From Acholeplasmatales bacterium (lineage in GTDB: Bacteria > Bacillota_I > Bacilli_A > Acholeplasmatales > Anaeroplasmataceae), in NCBI GenBank assembly GCA_016288855.1, contig JAEELJ010000079.1, positions 1 through 49,725 on the forward strand: 49,725 bases of DNA, given 5' to 3'. The notes below the pieces were generated by a model. That model was not told the DNA's origin, ran no database searches, and was given only the letters and a program-made list of their open reading frames with translations. A program made the position numbers and the translations under genes. Positions 15,707 to 22,922 of the stretch are shown in pieces; the stretch's first letter is position 1; the number at the start of each line of letters is the position of its first letter.

Positions 15707-17383
15707 CTATTTTCTCTTCTTTTTATAATCAAAAAATACGTAAATTCCTATACAAATCCAAACTACTACAATTGATGAGATAATTATTATTCCACCAATA
15801 TAATAGTTATTGCTTATAGTGCCAATATTTGTTTCTAATTCATTATTAACAATAGCTTTTTGGAATAATTTATCAATTTCATCATAAGTTGTATATTTAT
15901 TTGGTGAATTAAATGAGCCTGTAACTGCAGTAATTAAATACTTTGATGCATTTCTAATATCTGCAGATTTTTTAAAAACAGGTGTTGTAAATGTATTATC
16001 TATATTATTTATAACTAATTTAGTTGCATCAATTTTAACCTGATAATTACTATTATCTTCATTTAATAAATATTTTTGATATTCAACTGATGATATAGCT
16101 GATTTAGTTACAGGAGCGTATCCTTCAGTAGATGAATACTCCTCTTGAACACTATCAGTTAATAGGTATTGCGCAAATATCCATGATGCAACAACGATAT
16201 CAGGATCACTGTCATTAAAAATACATAATGATGGTCCCTGAGAAATCATCTTTTCATTATTTATATCATGCTGTGGTATTACTCTTACTGCTGTTTCAAA
16301 TGAATCAGGATTATATTGAGAATAAGCCTGTTCAACTAATTCAGCATTACTTCCCATCCAGGTTGCACCTGCAGTTGAATCTGTACAGAATAATACCTCC
16401 CATTGATTAAACATATTTGCTGGATATGTAGTAACATCAAATGTTGAATATAATCCAGTTTTTACATTTCCTAAAACTTCTCTTAATTTAGCTTTTTTTG
16501 ATAAATCAATTAAAAAATCCTTTGTATTATCATTAAATAATGTTGCTTTGCCTTCCTTAGTAAAAACATCATAGGATGTATAATCATACCCTAACTGCAT
16601 AAATTCCTGAATCATCCAGTTATCACTAGATTTATAAATAAATGGATAGAATGTAGGATCATTTTTGCTATAGCTTGGTATTCCATTCTTCTTTGCTTCA
16701 ATACAAGCATCACAGCATGCCCAAAGCCAATCCCATGTAGGTATATCAGGTGTACCATTTGAATTATATGATGTAATTCCATATGAAGCATAATCATCAA
16801 GTGATAAATAACCACCATCAATAATCATTTTTAAATATGTTTCATTAATATATAATGCTTCACTTGATCTAACAAATGGTAAGGTATAGTGATATCTATC
16901 AATAGTACCTTCATTTAAAAACTTATCAATAATATTACTACTTCCAATTGGTTTATATAATAAATCACTACCATCAAGGCCATAACTAGAATTAGCCATA
17001 AGTCCATCTAGAGGTACAACAATATTCTCATTTTCTAAATATGTTGCTACATGGTCAGGATATGAAACACACACATTAGGTGGTGTTTCACTAGATATAT
17101 TAGTTATTACATCCTTATAAATTGTATCGTATGATGTATATACTCTATTAGATACTTTAATATTAGGATATATTTTTTCAAATTCTTCTATTGTTTTAGT
17201 ATATATATTTGCTTGCTTAATATTACCATCATTCTTACTCCAGAATTCTATTTCATATTCCTTACTATCATCAAATGTAATAGGACAATCAAATGTACTA
17301 ATACTATAAGGCTTATGACATGAAGCAAGGAATAAAGATGATATGCTTAAAAGAGATAAGGATAAAATAATCTTTTTATTCAT
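15707..17383 (-). CDS. ABC transporter solute-binding lipoprotein (sugar type) with C-terminal membrane span
   Basis: 558 residues from the ATG at 17383, fixed by AGGAGGG 5 bases upstream. A lipobox FLASC gives the lipidated Cys22. The body is a family 1 extracellular sugar-binding protein: YEIEFWSKNDGNIKQANIY at the N-terminus, PPNVCVSYPDHVATYLEN for the hinge region, and IVVASWIFAQYLLTDSVQEEY near the C-terminal lobe. Unusually, residues about 529-552 form a strong transmembrane helix followed by a basic tail (DYKKKRK), so the protein would be anchored at both ends. It is the last gene of the importer operon, 10 bases after the second permease. A carbohydrate substrate is likely, but which one is not known. 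Confidence 0.85.
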   Translation of the reverse strand: MNKKIILSLSLLSISSLFLASCHKPYSISTFDCPITFDDSKEYEIEFWSKNDGNIKQANIYTKTIEEFEKIYPNIKVSNRVYTSYDTIYKDVITNISSETPPNVCVSYPDHVATYLENENIVVPLDGLMANSSYGLDGSDLLYKPIGSSNIIDKFLNEGTIDRYHYTLPFVRSSEALYINETYLKMIIDGGYLSLDDYASYGITSYNSNGTPDIPTWDWLWACCDACIEAKKNGIPSYSKNDPTFYPFIYKSSDNWMIQEFMQLGYDYTSYDVFTKEGKATLFNDNTKDFLIDLSKKAKLREVLGNVKTGLYSTFDVTTYPANMFNQWEVLFCTDSTAGATWMGSNAELVEQAYSQYNPDSFETAVRVIPQHDINNEKMISQGPSLCIFNDSDPDIVVASWIFAQYLLTDSVQEEYSSTEGYAPVTKSAISSVEYQKYLLNEDNSNYQVKIDATKLVINNIDNTFTTPVFKKSADIRNASKYLITAVTGSFNSPNKYTTYDEIDKLFQKAIVNNELETNIGTISNNYYIGGIIIISSIVVVWICIGIYVFFDYKKKRK

Positions 17384-17393
17384 ATTATCCCTC

Positions 17394-18284
17394 CTAACCC
17401 TTAGTACCATTTCTTGAAACACCACTCATTATTTGCTTTCTAAATATAACAAATAAAATAATAAGTGGTAATGATACTACAACAACAGCGGCCATCATTC
17501 CAGGGATATTATCTCTTCCGCCACCACTTGAACGTATTACTTCAATGATATTAGATACTAAGTAGTATTCAGGCTTAGTAGATATTAATCTAGGCCATAC
17601 ATATGAATTCCAAGTTTCAATTAATTTTAAAATTATAATTGTAACAATAGTAGGCTTTGATAAAGGTATTAAAACCTTAATTAAATACTTAAAGTCTGAT
17701 GTACCATCTACTTTTGCTGCATAATATAATGAATCCGGTACCTGCATAAAGTTTTGTCTTAATAAATAAACATAAAATACAGACATTATTGATGGTAAGA
17801 TTAAGGCAATAAATGTATTTCTTAGGTCATGACTTGAATTAGTGAATGATGCATAATTAGTTATGATTACTAATTCATTTGGAATCATCATTAATGCTAA
17901 GAATAAAGTAAATACTAAATGCTTACCCCTAAAGTTTAATCTAGCGAATGCAAATGCCGCAAGTATTACAACAATAACCATTAAGAATGTTGTAGTTAAT
18001 GAGAATAATACTGTATTACCTAAATCCTGTAAAAGCTTATAATCAAATAAAGCCTTATTATAGTTATCTATGATTGCGCTAAATCCTGATGTTGCAAACA
18101 TCTTAGGTACAATTTCATTGTTATAATCAGCAGTTGATTTAAATGATGTCATTATCATATAGTAAAATGGAAATAATACGACAATAGACCAAATAACTAA
18201 GAAGAAATAAACTATTATATATTTTATTATTTTTAAGGCTTTTGCCTTTTTAATATTAGATTCTAAATTTAAATCATTATTCAT
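17394..18284 (-). CDS. Carbohydrate ABC transporter permease, MalG-like
   Basis: 296 residues from the ATG at 18284, with AGGAGGT 8 bases upstream; the longer frame to 18314 lacks a site. Six membrane spans are seen, with the cytoplasmic EAA loop YYAAKVDGTSDFKYLIKVLIPLSKP (about residues 188-212) that contacts the ATPase. The N-terminus with FPFYYMIMTSFK and the conserved C-terminus RKQIMSGVSRNGTKG mark the MalG/UgpE branch. It pairs with the MalF-like subunit 13 bases upstream. No ATPase gene is in the operon, so a shared MsmK-type ATPase elsewhere is expected. Confidence 0.92.
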   Translation of the reverse strand: MNNDLNLESNIKKAKALKIIKYIIVYFFLVIWSIVVLFPFYYMIMTSFKSTADYNNEIVPKMFATSGFSAIIDNYNKALFDYKLLQDLGNTVLFSLTTTFLMVIVVILAAFAFARLNFRGKHLVFTLFLALMMIPNELVIITNYASFTNSSHDLRNTFIALILPSIMSVFYVYLLRQNFMQVPDSLYYAAKVDGTSDFKYLIKVLIPLSKPTIVTIIILKLIETWNSYVWPRLISTKPEYYLVSNIIEVIRSSGGGRDNIPGMMAAVVVVSLPLIILFVIFRKQIMSGVSRNGTKG

Positions 18285-18297
18285 AATTATTAACCTC

Positions 18298-19194
18298 CTA
18301 GCTATAGTAAACATGCTTACGTGAAACTAGCAAGTTGATAAATGTTATAGTCATTATAATTGCAAATAATACAATTGCTGCTGCAGATGCATAAGATGGA
18401 TATCCACCAGAACCATATAAGGTTTGATAAATGTATCCAACTATTGTATTCATTTCATATGCATTAAGATCAGTACCAAATAACGCAACTGCATCATTAT
18501 ATTCCTTAAATGCACCAATAAATCCAGTTATTACTAAATATGAAATCATAGGTGATATCATAGGTAATGTTATTTTAAAGAAAATAGTTCTTCTTGATGC
18601 ACCATCAATTCTAGCAGCATTATAATAATCTTTTCTTACACTTTGTAATGCACCAACTAATACAATAACCTTAAAAGGCATTACAACCCAAATAATATAT
18701 GAGCATAAAACAAACATCTTAGCCCAATATGGTCCTTCAATACCAACCCAGTCTATTGGGTTTATATGTAATAAGCTTAAGAATGAATTCATTAATCCCA
18801 TTTGTGCAGTATCAAAATCAAATATGATCATGAAAACTAAGCCTAACGCAATAGTATTAGTAACATATGGTAGGAAAAATATTGTTTGAAATATATTTCT
18901 TAAAAATTTAATAGAATTTAATCCTACCGCAAGTAGTATTGCAATAATAGTAGATAGTGGTACTGTTATTACAACTATTACTAATGTATTAACTACGGAT
19001 TTTATGAAATTAGCATTAGATAAGACATAAACATAATTACCAAAGCCTATACCTGTATATGTGTGTAAAAATGAATAATCCTCTTCAAAAGAATAGATAA
19101 AAACATCTATTAAAGGGTACACCATAAATGCAAGTAAAAGTATTAATGCTGGTGCTAAATATATCCATGCCTTCAAGTCATTCTTCTTTCCCAT
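18298..19194 (-). CDS. Carbohydrate ABC transporter permease, MalF-like
   Basis: 298 residues from the ATG at 19194, with AGAGGTG 6 bases upstream. Six spans start with AWIYLAPALILLLAFMVYPLIDVFIYSF, the typical MalF/UgpA first helix. The EAA loop is YYNAARIDGASRRTIFFKITLPMISP (about residues 192-217). It is the first gene of the importer operon (permease, permease, binding protein) behind the promoter/operator at 19216-19244. Together with its partner it forms the transmembrane channel for sugar uptake. Confidence 0.92.
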   Translation of the reverse strand: MGKKNDLKAWIYLAPALILLLAFMVYPLIDVFIYSFEEDYSFLHTYTGIGFGNYVYVLSNANFIKSVVNTLVIVVITVPLSTIIAILLAVGLNSIKFLRNIFQTIFFLPYVTNTIALGLVFMIIFDFDTAQMGLMNSFLSLLHINPIDWVGIEGPYWAKMFVLCSYIIWVVMPFKVIVLVGALQSVRKDYYNAARIDGASRRTIFFKITLPMISPMISYLVITGFIGAFKEYNDAVALFGTDLNAYEMNTIVGYIYQTLYGSGGYPSYASAAAIVLFAIIMTITFINLLVSRKHVYYS

Positions 19195-19215
19195 AGAAAA
19201 CACCTCTACGGAAAT

Positions 19216-19244
19216 ATTTTAACATTTATATATGTTAAATACAA
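19216..19244 (-). promoter_or_regulatory. Promoter with embedded palindromic operator, sugar ABC operon
   Basis: TTGTAT (19239-19244), 17-base spacer, TAAAAT (19216-19221). The spacer holds a perfect 8-bp inverted repeat TTTAACAT/ATGTTAAA (19218-19239, six-base gap) that touches both the -35 and -10 elements. This is the geometry of a repressor operator. Confidence 0.6.
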
Positions 19245-19257
19245 TTTAATAAAGAAT

Positions 19258-19308
19258 AAAATCCTAACCATAGTATTATCTAAAATGATAATAAAAGGTT
19301 AGGATTTT
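19258..19308 (-). terminator. Terminator of the rnf operon
   Basis: 12-bp outer stem AAAATCCTAACC/GGTTAGGATTTT (19258-19269 with 19297-19308) around an AT-rich 27-base interior. It starts 8 bases after the rnfB stop. Confidence 0.75.
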
Positions 19309-19315
19309 TTATTAA

Positions 19316-19636
19316 TTATTTAACTTTAATTGGATTAATTGTCCCATCGTCATTTGGATGAGAATCTAAATACTTTCTTATTTCTTCTGCCTTATTCATT
19401 TTCATACCAGGCTTACACATATTACATGATTCAGCTTCACCATTAACAATAGCCTCAGCATAAGCATGACATCCAGCAAATCCGCAGGCACCACAGTTTG
19501 CGTTAGGTAATATTTTAGTTATATCCTCAACTCTTGTATCCTCTTTAACATAGAATACCTTTTCTGCGATAGCAAGACCTAAACCAAATAAGATTCCGAG
19601 TCCTGCAAGTATTAAAACTGACCATAATATTATCAT
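19316..19636 (-). CDS. rnfB: Short RnfB: membrane anchor plus one Fe-S cluster motif, no ferredoxin domains
   Basis: 106 residues. Residues 3-25 form one membrane span. The soluble part holds the RnfB-specific cluster motif NANCGACGFAGCHAYAEAI, with Cys48, 51 and 56 and a distal Cys74 in MCKPGM (Cys71 also present). Typical RnfB continues for another 150 or more residues with two or more 2x[4Fe-4S] ferredoxin modules that accept electrons from ferredoxin. None follow here, and the gene ends cleanly before the operon terminator with no frameshifted continuation. Its ATG overlaps the stop of the 75-residue Cys protein by one base (TAATG). Electron entry must therefore use another partner, or this RNF has a different donor. 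Confidence 0.85.
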   Translation of the reverse strand: MIILWSVLILAGLGILFGLGLAIAEKVFYVKEDTRVEDITKILPNANCGACGFAGCHAYAEAIVNGEAESCNMCKPGMKMNKAEEIRKYLDSHPNDDGTINPIKVK

Positions 19637-19863
19637 TACTCTTCCTCCTTATCTAATTCTTTTTTTAATTCTTCTATTTTAATTTTACGTTTTAAGCGGC
19701 AATCAAGATTATTGCATGCACCACAATTGTTATCATTTATTTCAATATCACTACATCCCTCAGGCTTTGGCATTTTTCTATTAATAATAAATGAAACAAT
19801 AAATATTACAAGTAATAATACAATAATTGCAATAGATATAATAAACGCTATTTCCTTTGTCAT
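19636..19863 (-). CDS. 75-residue single-span protein with four cysteines, NqrM-like layout
   Basis: Residues 5-27 are a hydrophobic span, followed by the basic RKMPKPEG. Cys37, 47, 50 and 55 (C-x9-C-x2-C-x4-C) and a charged helical tail complete it. It lies between rnfA and rnfB, overlapping both by one base (TAATG on each side), so it belongs to the RNF operon. It is not a canonical Rnf subunit. Its organisation resembles NqrM (DUF539), the one-span Cys protein needed to mature the related NQR complex, thought to supply iron for the cluster between the RnfA/RnfE-like subunits. The alternative is a second, minimal RnfB-type Fe-S protein, since CGACNNLDC is similar to the CGACGFAGC of rnfB. 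Function is inferred. Confidence 0.75.
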   Translation of the reverse strand: MTKEIAFIISIAIIVLLLVIFIVSFIINRKMPKPEGCSDIEINDNNCGACNNLDCRLKRKIKIEELKKELDKEEE

Positions 19864-20447
19864 TAAATCATCCCCTTAAAGCAGAAGAATGCCATAGCCA
19901 TTATTGCAGCAGTTACTAAGGCAATAGGTATTCCTTTAAATGCCTTAGGAGCATCTGATGCATCAAGCTTATATCTAATTGCAGAAAAAACATAAATGAT
20001 AACTAAGAATCCTAATCCAGTACCAATTGCATTAGCCATTGAATCTGCAAATGATAATGCTTGATCTGTATTACCTTGTGCAACACCTAATACAGCACAA
20101 TTTGTTGTAATAAGTGGTAAATATACACCCAGTGATTTATATAAGGAAGGTGAATATTTTTTAATAATCATTTCAATTAATTGTACTAATGATGCAATTA
20201 CTAGAATATATACAATTGTATCCATGAAAGTTATTTCTGCAACCTTTAATAGCTGATATATAGGATAGCATACTAATGATGCTATAACTATTACAACTGT
20301 AACAGCAACACCCATACCTAACGCAGAGGTTGGCTTTTTAGATACACCTAAGAAAGGACAAATACCATAGAATCTAGATAGTATTACGTTATCTATTAGC
20401 ATAGAGTTAACTATTGCAAGTAAAAATGTGATAATAATTCCCATCAT
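19863..20447 (-). CDS. rnfA: RNF electron transport complex subunit RnfA
   Basis: 194 residues and six membrane spans. The two conserved cysteines that in RNF/NQR structures bind an intramembrane [2Fe-2S] cluster together with RnfE are present: Cys30 in FYGICPFLGVS and Cys117 in LITTNCAVLGVAQ. The start ATG overlaps the rnfE stop (ATGA) and has GGAGG 7 bases upstream. RnfA and RnfE are homologous, inverted-topology partners at the core of the ion-translocating complex. Confidence 0.95.
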   Translation of the reverse strand: MMGIIITFLLAIVNSMLIDNVILSRFYGICPFLGVSKKPTSALGMGVAVTVVIVIASLVCYPIYQLLKVAEITFMDTIVYILVIASLVQLIEMIIKKYSPSLYKSLGVYLPLITTNCAVLGVAQGNTDQALSFADSMANAIGTGLGFLVIIYVFSAIRYKLDASDAPKAFKGIPIALVTAAIMAMAFFCFKGMI

Positions 20448-21226
20448 AATACTACCTCCTTATTCTCATTCAAGTTTGCTTTAAGCTTTAATTGTTCCTC
20501 AACCTCTTCTTCCTTCTTCTTTGCAAGCTCTTCTGCTTTCTTACGCTTTAATTCATTTATTCTTTCAAGTTCTAGCTTCTTTTGCTTTTCTTCCTTTTTA
20601 GCCTTATAGAATGCAATAACAGCTAATACTAAGGCTAATGTTAAAAAACCACCTGCAGGTTGAGTAAATAAAGAAATTGTATAAGAGCTTGGTATTAATA
20701 CGACATGAATTTCTTTTGGTAATGGGAAATAAATACCAAAAGCAAATCCGCCAGTACCAATAAGCTCTCTTAATGCTGCAACAATTATTAAAGCAATTGT
20801 ATAACCAATACCTGTACCTATACCATCAAGAATTGATGCAATAGGTCCATTCTTTGAAGCAAATGCTTCAGCTCTTCCTAAGATTATACAGTTTACAACA
20901 ATTAATGATATAAATACGCCAAGTGAAGCATAAAGGGCCGGAATAAATGCTTCACATAGCATTTTTATAATTGTAACGAATGTTGCAATAATAACAATAT
21001 AACAAGGTATTTTAACAGATGATGGAATAATATGTCTTAATAAGGATATTAAGATATTAGAACCCATCATAACTAAAGTAAATAATATTCCCATACCAAT
21101 TGCACCTTCAACTGATGTTGTTACTGCAAGAGTAGAACACATACCTAATAAAGATACAAATACTGGGTTTTCATTTATAATTCCTGAAACTAAGGCAAGT
21201 TTATTACTTATTTTCTTTTCTTCCAT
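20444..21226 (-). CDS. rnfE: RNF electron transport complex subunit RnfE with charged C-terminal extension
   Basis: 260 residues from the ATG at 21226, with AGGAGG 6 bases upstream; the longer frame would run into rnfG. Six spans carry the cluster cysteines Cys30 (GMCSTLA) and Cys113 (VVNCIILGRAEAFAS). Residues about 207-260 are a Lys/Glu-rich helical tail (KKAEELAKKKEEEVEEQ), a possible coiled coil that most RnfE proteins of about 200 residues lack. It lies between rnfG and rnfA. Confidence 0.93.
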   Translation of the reverse strand: MEEKKISNKLALVSGIINENPVFVSLLGMCSTLAVTTSVEGAIGMGILFTLVMMGSNILISLLRHIIPSSVKIPCYIVIIATFVTIIKMLCEAFIPALYASLGVFISLIVVNCIILGRAEAFASKNGPIASILDGIGTGIGYTIALIIVAALRELIGTGGFAFGIYFPLPKEIHVVLIPSSYTISLFTQPAGGFLTLALVLAVIAFYKAKKEEKQKKLELERINELKRKKAEELAKKKEEEVEEQLKLKANLNENKEVVL

Positions 21227-21236
21227 AATAAACCTC

Positions 21237-21818
21237 CTATTGTAATACTTCTGCAGATACTGCAGCAAGTACTAATTTTTGAACAAGCTTTGCGCCATAA
21301 GTTGCGCCACATTTAGTATCCATATTTAGGATATCATCTTTTGATAATTTATTAATCTCATCATCAATTGCTTCATTAAATCCAATATATATTGCATTAG
21401 TTTTTGATGATGGATAATGTGATTTAACATAATCATTAACTGTTGATGAGAATGATTCAGTGTTTGATAAGAATTCAACATCAAAAACATAACCATTAGC
21501 AACACCTATCATAAGTGATATCGTACCATATGAATTCTTTCCAGTAACTGTATAAATATAACCTAATTCATTATTATCAATATCATATGCAATAATTGCT
21601 TTTTCAATTAGATCATAATCTAAGGTTTCTTTAGATAATTTATCTGTAATATCAAAATTATGATCATATCTACTATCTATAACCTTATATGTTTCTAATT
21701 CCTTATTTGCATTATTATTTTTAATAATTGGTGAAGTAATTAAGCTAAATGCTGCAATAATTGCTGCGCAAATAACTGCAATTAACCCCAATATAGAAGC
21801 TGTTTTAATGTATTTCAT
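21237..21818 (-). CDS. rnfG: RNF electron transport complex subunit RnfG (FMN-binding)
   Basis: 193 residues from the ATG at 21818, which overlaps the rnfD stop by one base (TAATG), with GGGAGG upstream; a TTG three codons earlier is less likely. One N-terminal span (about 5-29) is followed by an extracytoplasmic FMN-binding domain. The site of covalent FMN attachment is in KCGATYGAK (Thr about 173). The usual motif starts with Ser or Thr and has a hydroxyl residue at the last position (SGATxT/S), whereas here Cys and Gly stand at those places. Attachment would need an ApbE flavin transferase, not present in this window. Confidence 0.88.
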   Translation of the reverse strand: MKYIKTASILGLIAVICAAIIAAFSLITSPIIKNNNANKELETYKVIDSRYDHNFDITDKLSKETLDYDLIEKAIIAYDIDNNELGYIYTVTGKNSYGTISLMIGVANGYVFDVEFLSNTESFSSTVNDYVKSHYPSSKTNAIYIGFNEAIDDEINKLSKDDILNMDTKCGATYGAKLVQKLVLAAVSAEVLQ

Positions 21819-22912
21819 TAGAACCAACCTCCCATCACTTTAGAAGATATTATAATACCCATTAAAACTAAGAAGCCTAATAGTATTAGAATTCCTTGCC
21901 ATGGATATTTATTCTTATGTCCTCTTGTTAGATAATCAATTGTTGGTGCAAGCATATTAACAATTAAAATAGAGAATACAACACCCTCAGGTAATGCACC
22001 AGATATTCTAATTAATACAACAAGTGAGCCTGCAATAGCACCATATAACACTCTACCAAATTTAGTAACAGGTGATGTTACAGGATCTGTAATCATAAAT
22101 GTTGCACCAAATAGCATACCACCTGCCATTATTTGATATAAATATGTATCAAGCATTGATACTGAATCTGATTTTCCAAATCCAGATATTACTGCAACAA
22201 ATGATAATGCCATAAATGATAATACAAATCCTAAGAATGCTCTAATGTCTGCACTTCTTCTTGCAAATAGATATATAGCACCAATAAGAATAAGTATTGT
22301 TGATACTTCTCCCATTGAACCAGGAACATTTCCAAAGAATAAATCAAGTAATGAATAAGATGATTGACTTATATTAGTTGCAAGTGGAGTTGCTGATGCT
22401 ACTGCATCATATGATGCTTGTAAACTATATGCTTCATTGATTTTAGCACCAAAGCATATTGCAACAAATACTCTTGCAGTTGCTGCTGGATTAAATATAT
22501 TTTGACCTAATCCACCAAAAACCATTTTACCTATTATAATTCCAAATAATGAACCAATAAAAACAACATACCAATCACAATATGCAGGTAGTGTTAACGC
22601 AAATATCATACCTGATATTAATGGAGCTAATATATTATTAACTGTATATTGGCCTTTTAATTTCTTAAATCCTTCCTTACTAAATAGTTCCTTAAATTTC
22701 ATCCCCTTAGGCCATTTAATAAGCATAATTGAAATTAATTCAAAGAATATCATAGTAAGAATAGATATTAGTAATACCTGTATTGCACCTAACTTGTTTT
22801 GTATTATTGCAAATATAGTAACAGGTAATAGCGCAATTATAACATCCATCATCATACGAGAAACTGATACATTTTTTCTAATATATGGGGATGTTTTAAA
22901 TAACAACTTCAT
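21818..22912 (-). CDS. rnfD: RNF electron transport complex subunit RnfD
   Basis: 364 residues with about ten membrane spans. GQNIFNPAATARVFV near 136-150 is highly conserved in RnfD/NqrB. Thr175 in VASATPLATN matches the threonine that carries covalent FMN. Other conserved stretches are AGGMLFGATFMITDPVTSPVT and IRISGALPEGVVFSIL. It is the largest membrane subunit, carrying riboflavin/FMN in relatives. It follows rnfC after 10 bases. Confidence 0.95.
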   Translation of the reverse strand: MKLLFKTSPYIRKNVSVSRMMMDVIIALLPVTIFAIIQNKLGAIQVLLISILTMIFFELISIMLIKWPKGMKFKELFSKEGFKKLKGQYTVNNILAPLISGMIFALTLPAYCDWYVVFIGSLFGIIIGKMVFGGLGQNIFNPAATARVFVAICFGAKINEAYSLQASYDAVASATPLATNISQSSYSLLDLFFGNVPGSMGEVSTILILIGAIYLFARRSADIRAFLGFVLSFMALSFVAVISGFGKSDSVSMLDTYLYQIMAGGMLFGATFMITDPVTSPVTKFGRVLYGAIAGSLVVLIRISGALPEGVVFSILIVNMLAPTIDYLTRGHKNKYPWQGILILLGFLVLMGIIISSKVMGGWF

Positions 22913-22922
22913 AAAATTCCTC

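Noticed and set aside
19200-19316. Frameshifted ferredoxin domain after the short rnfB
   Set aside because: The downstream sequence is a strong terminator followed by the promoter/operator of the sugar importer; no Cys-rich frame exists there.
20444-20446. Alternative genetic code (TGA = Trp), considered because of the Mollicutes-like gene content
   Set aside because: TGA acts as a stop, for example at the end of rnfE where it overlaps the rnfA start, and tryptophans are encoded by TGG.
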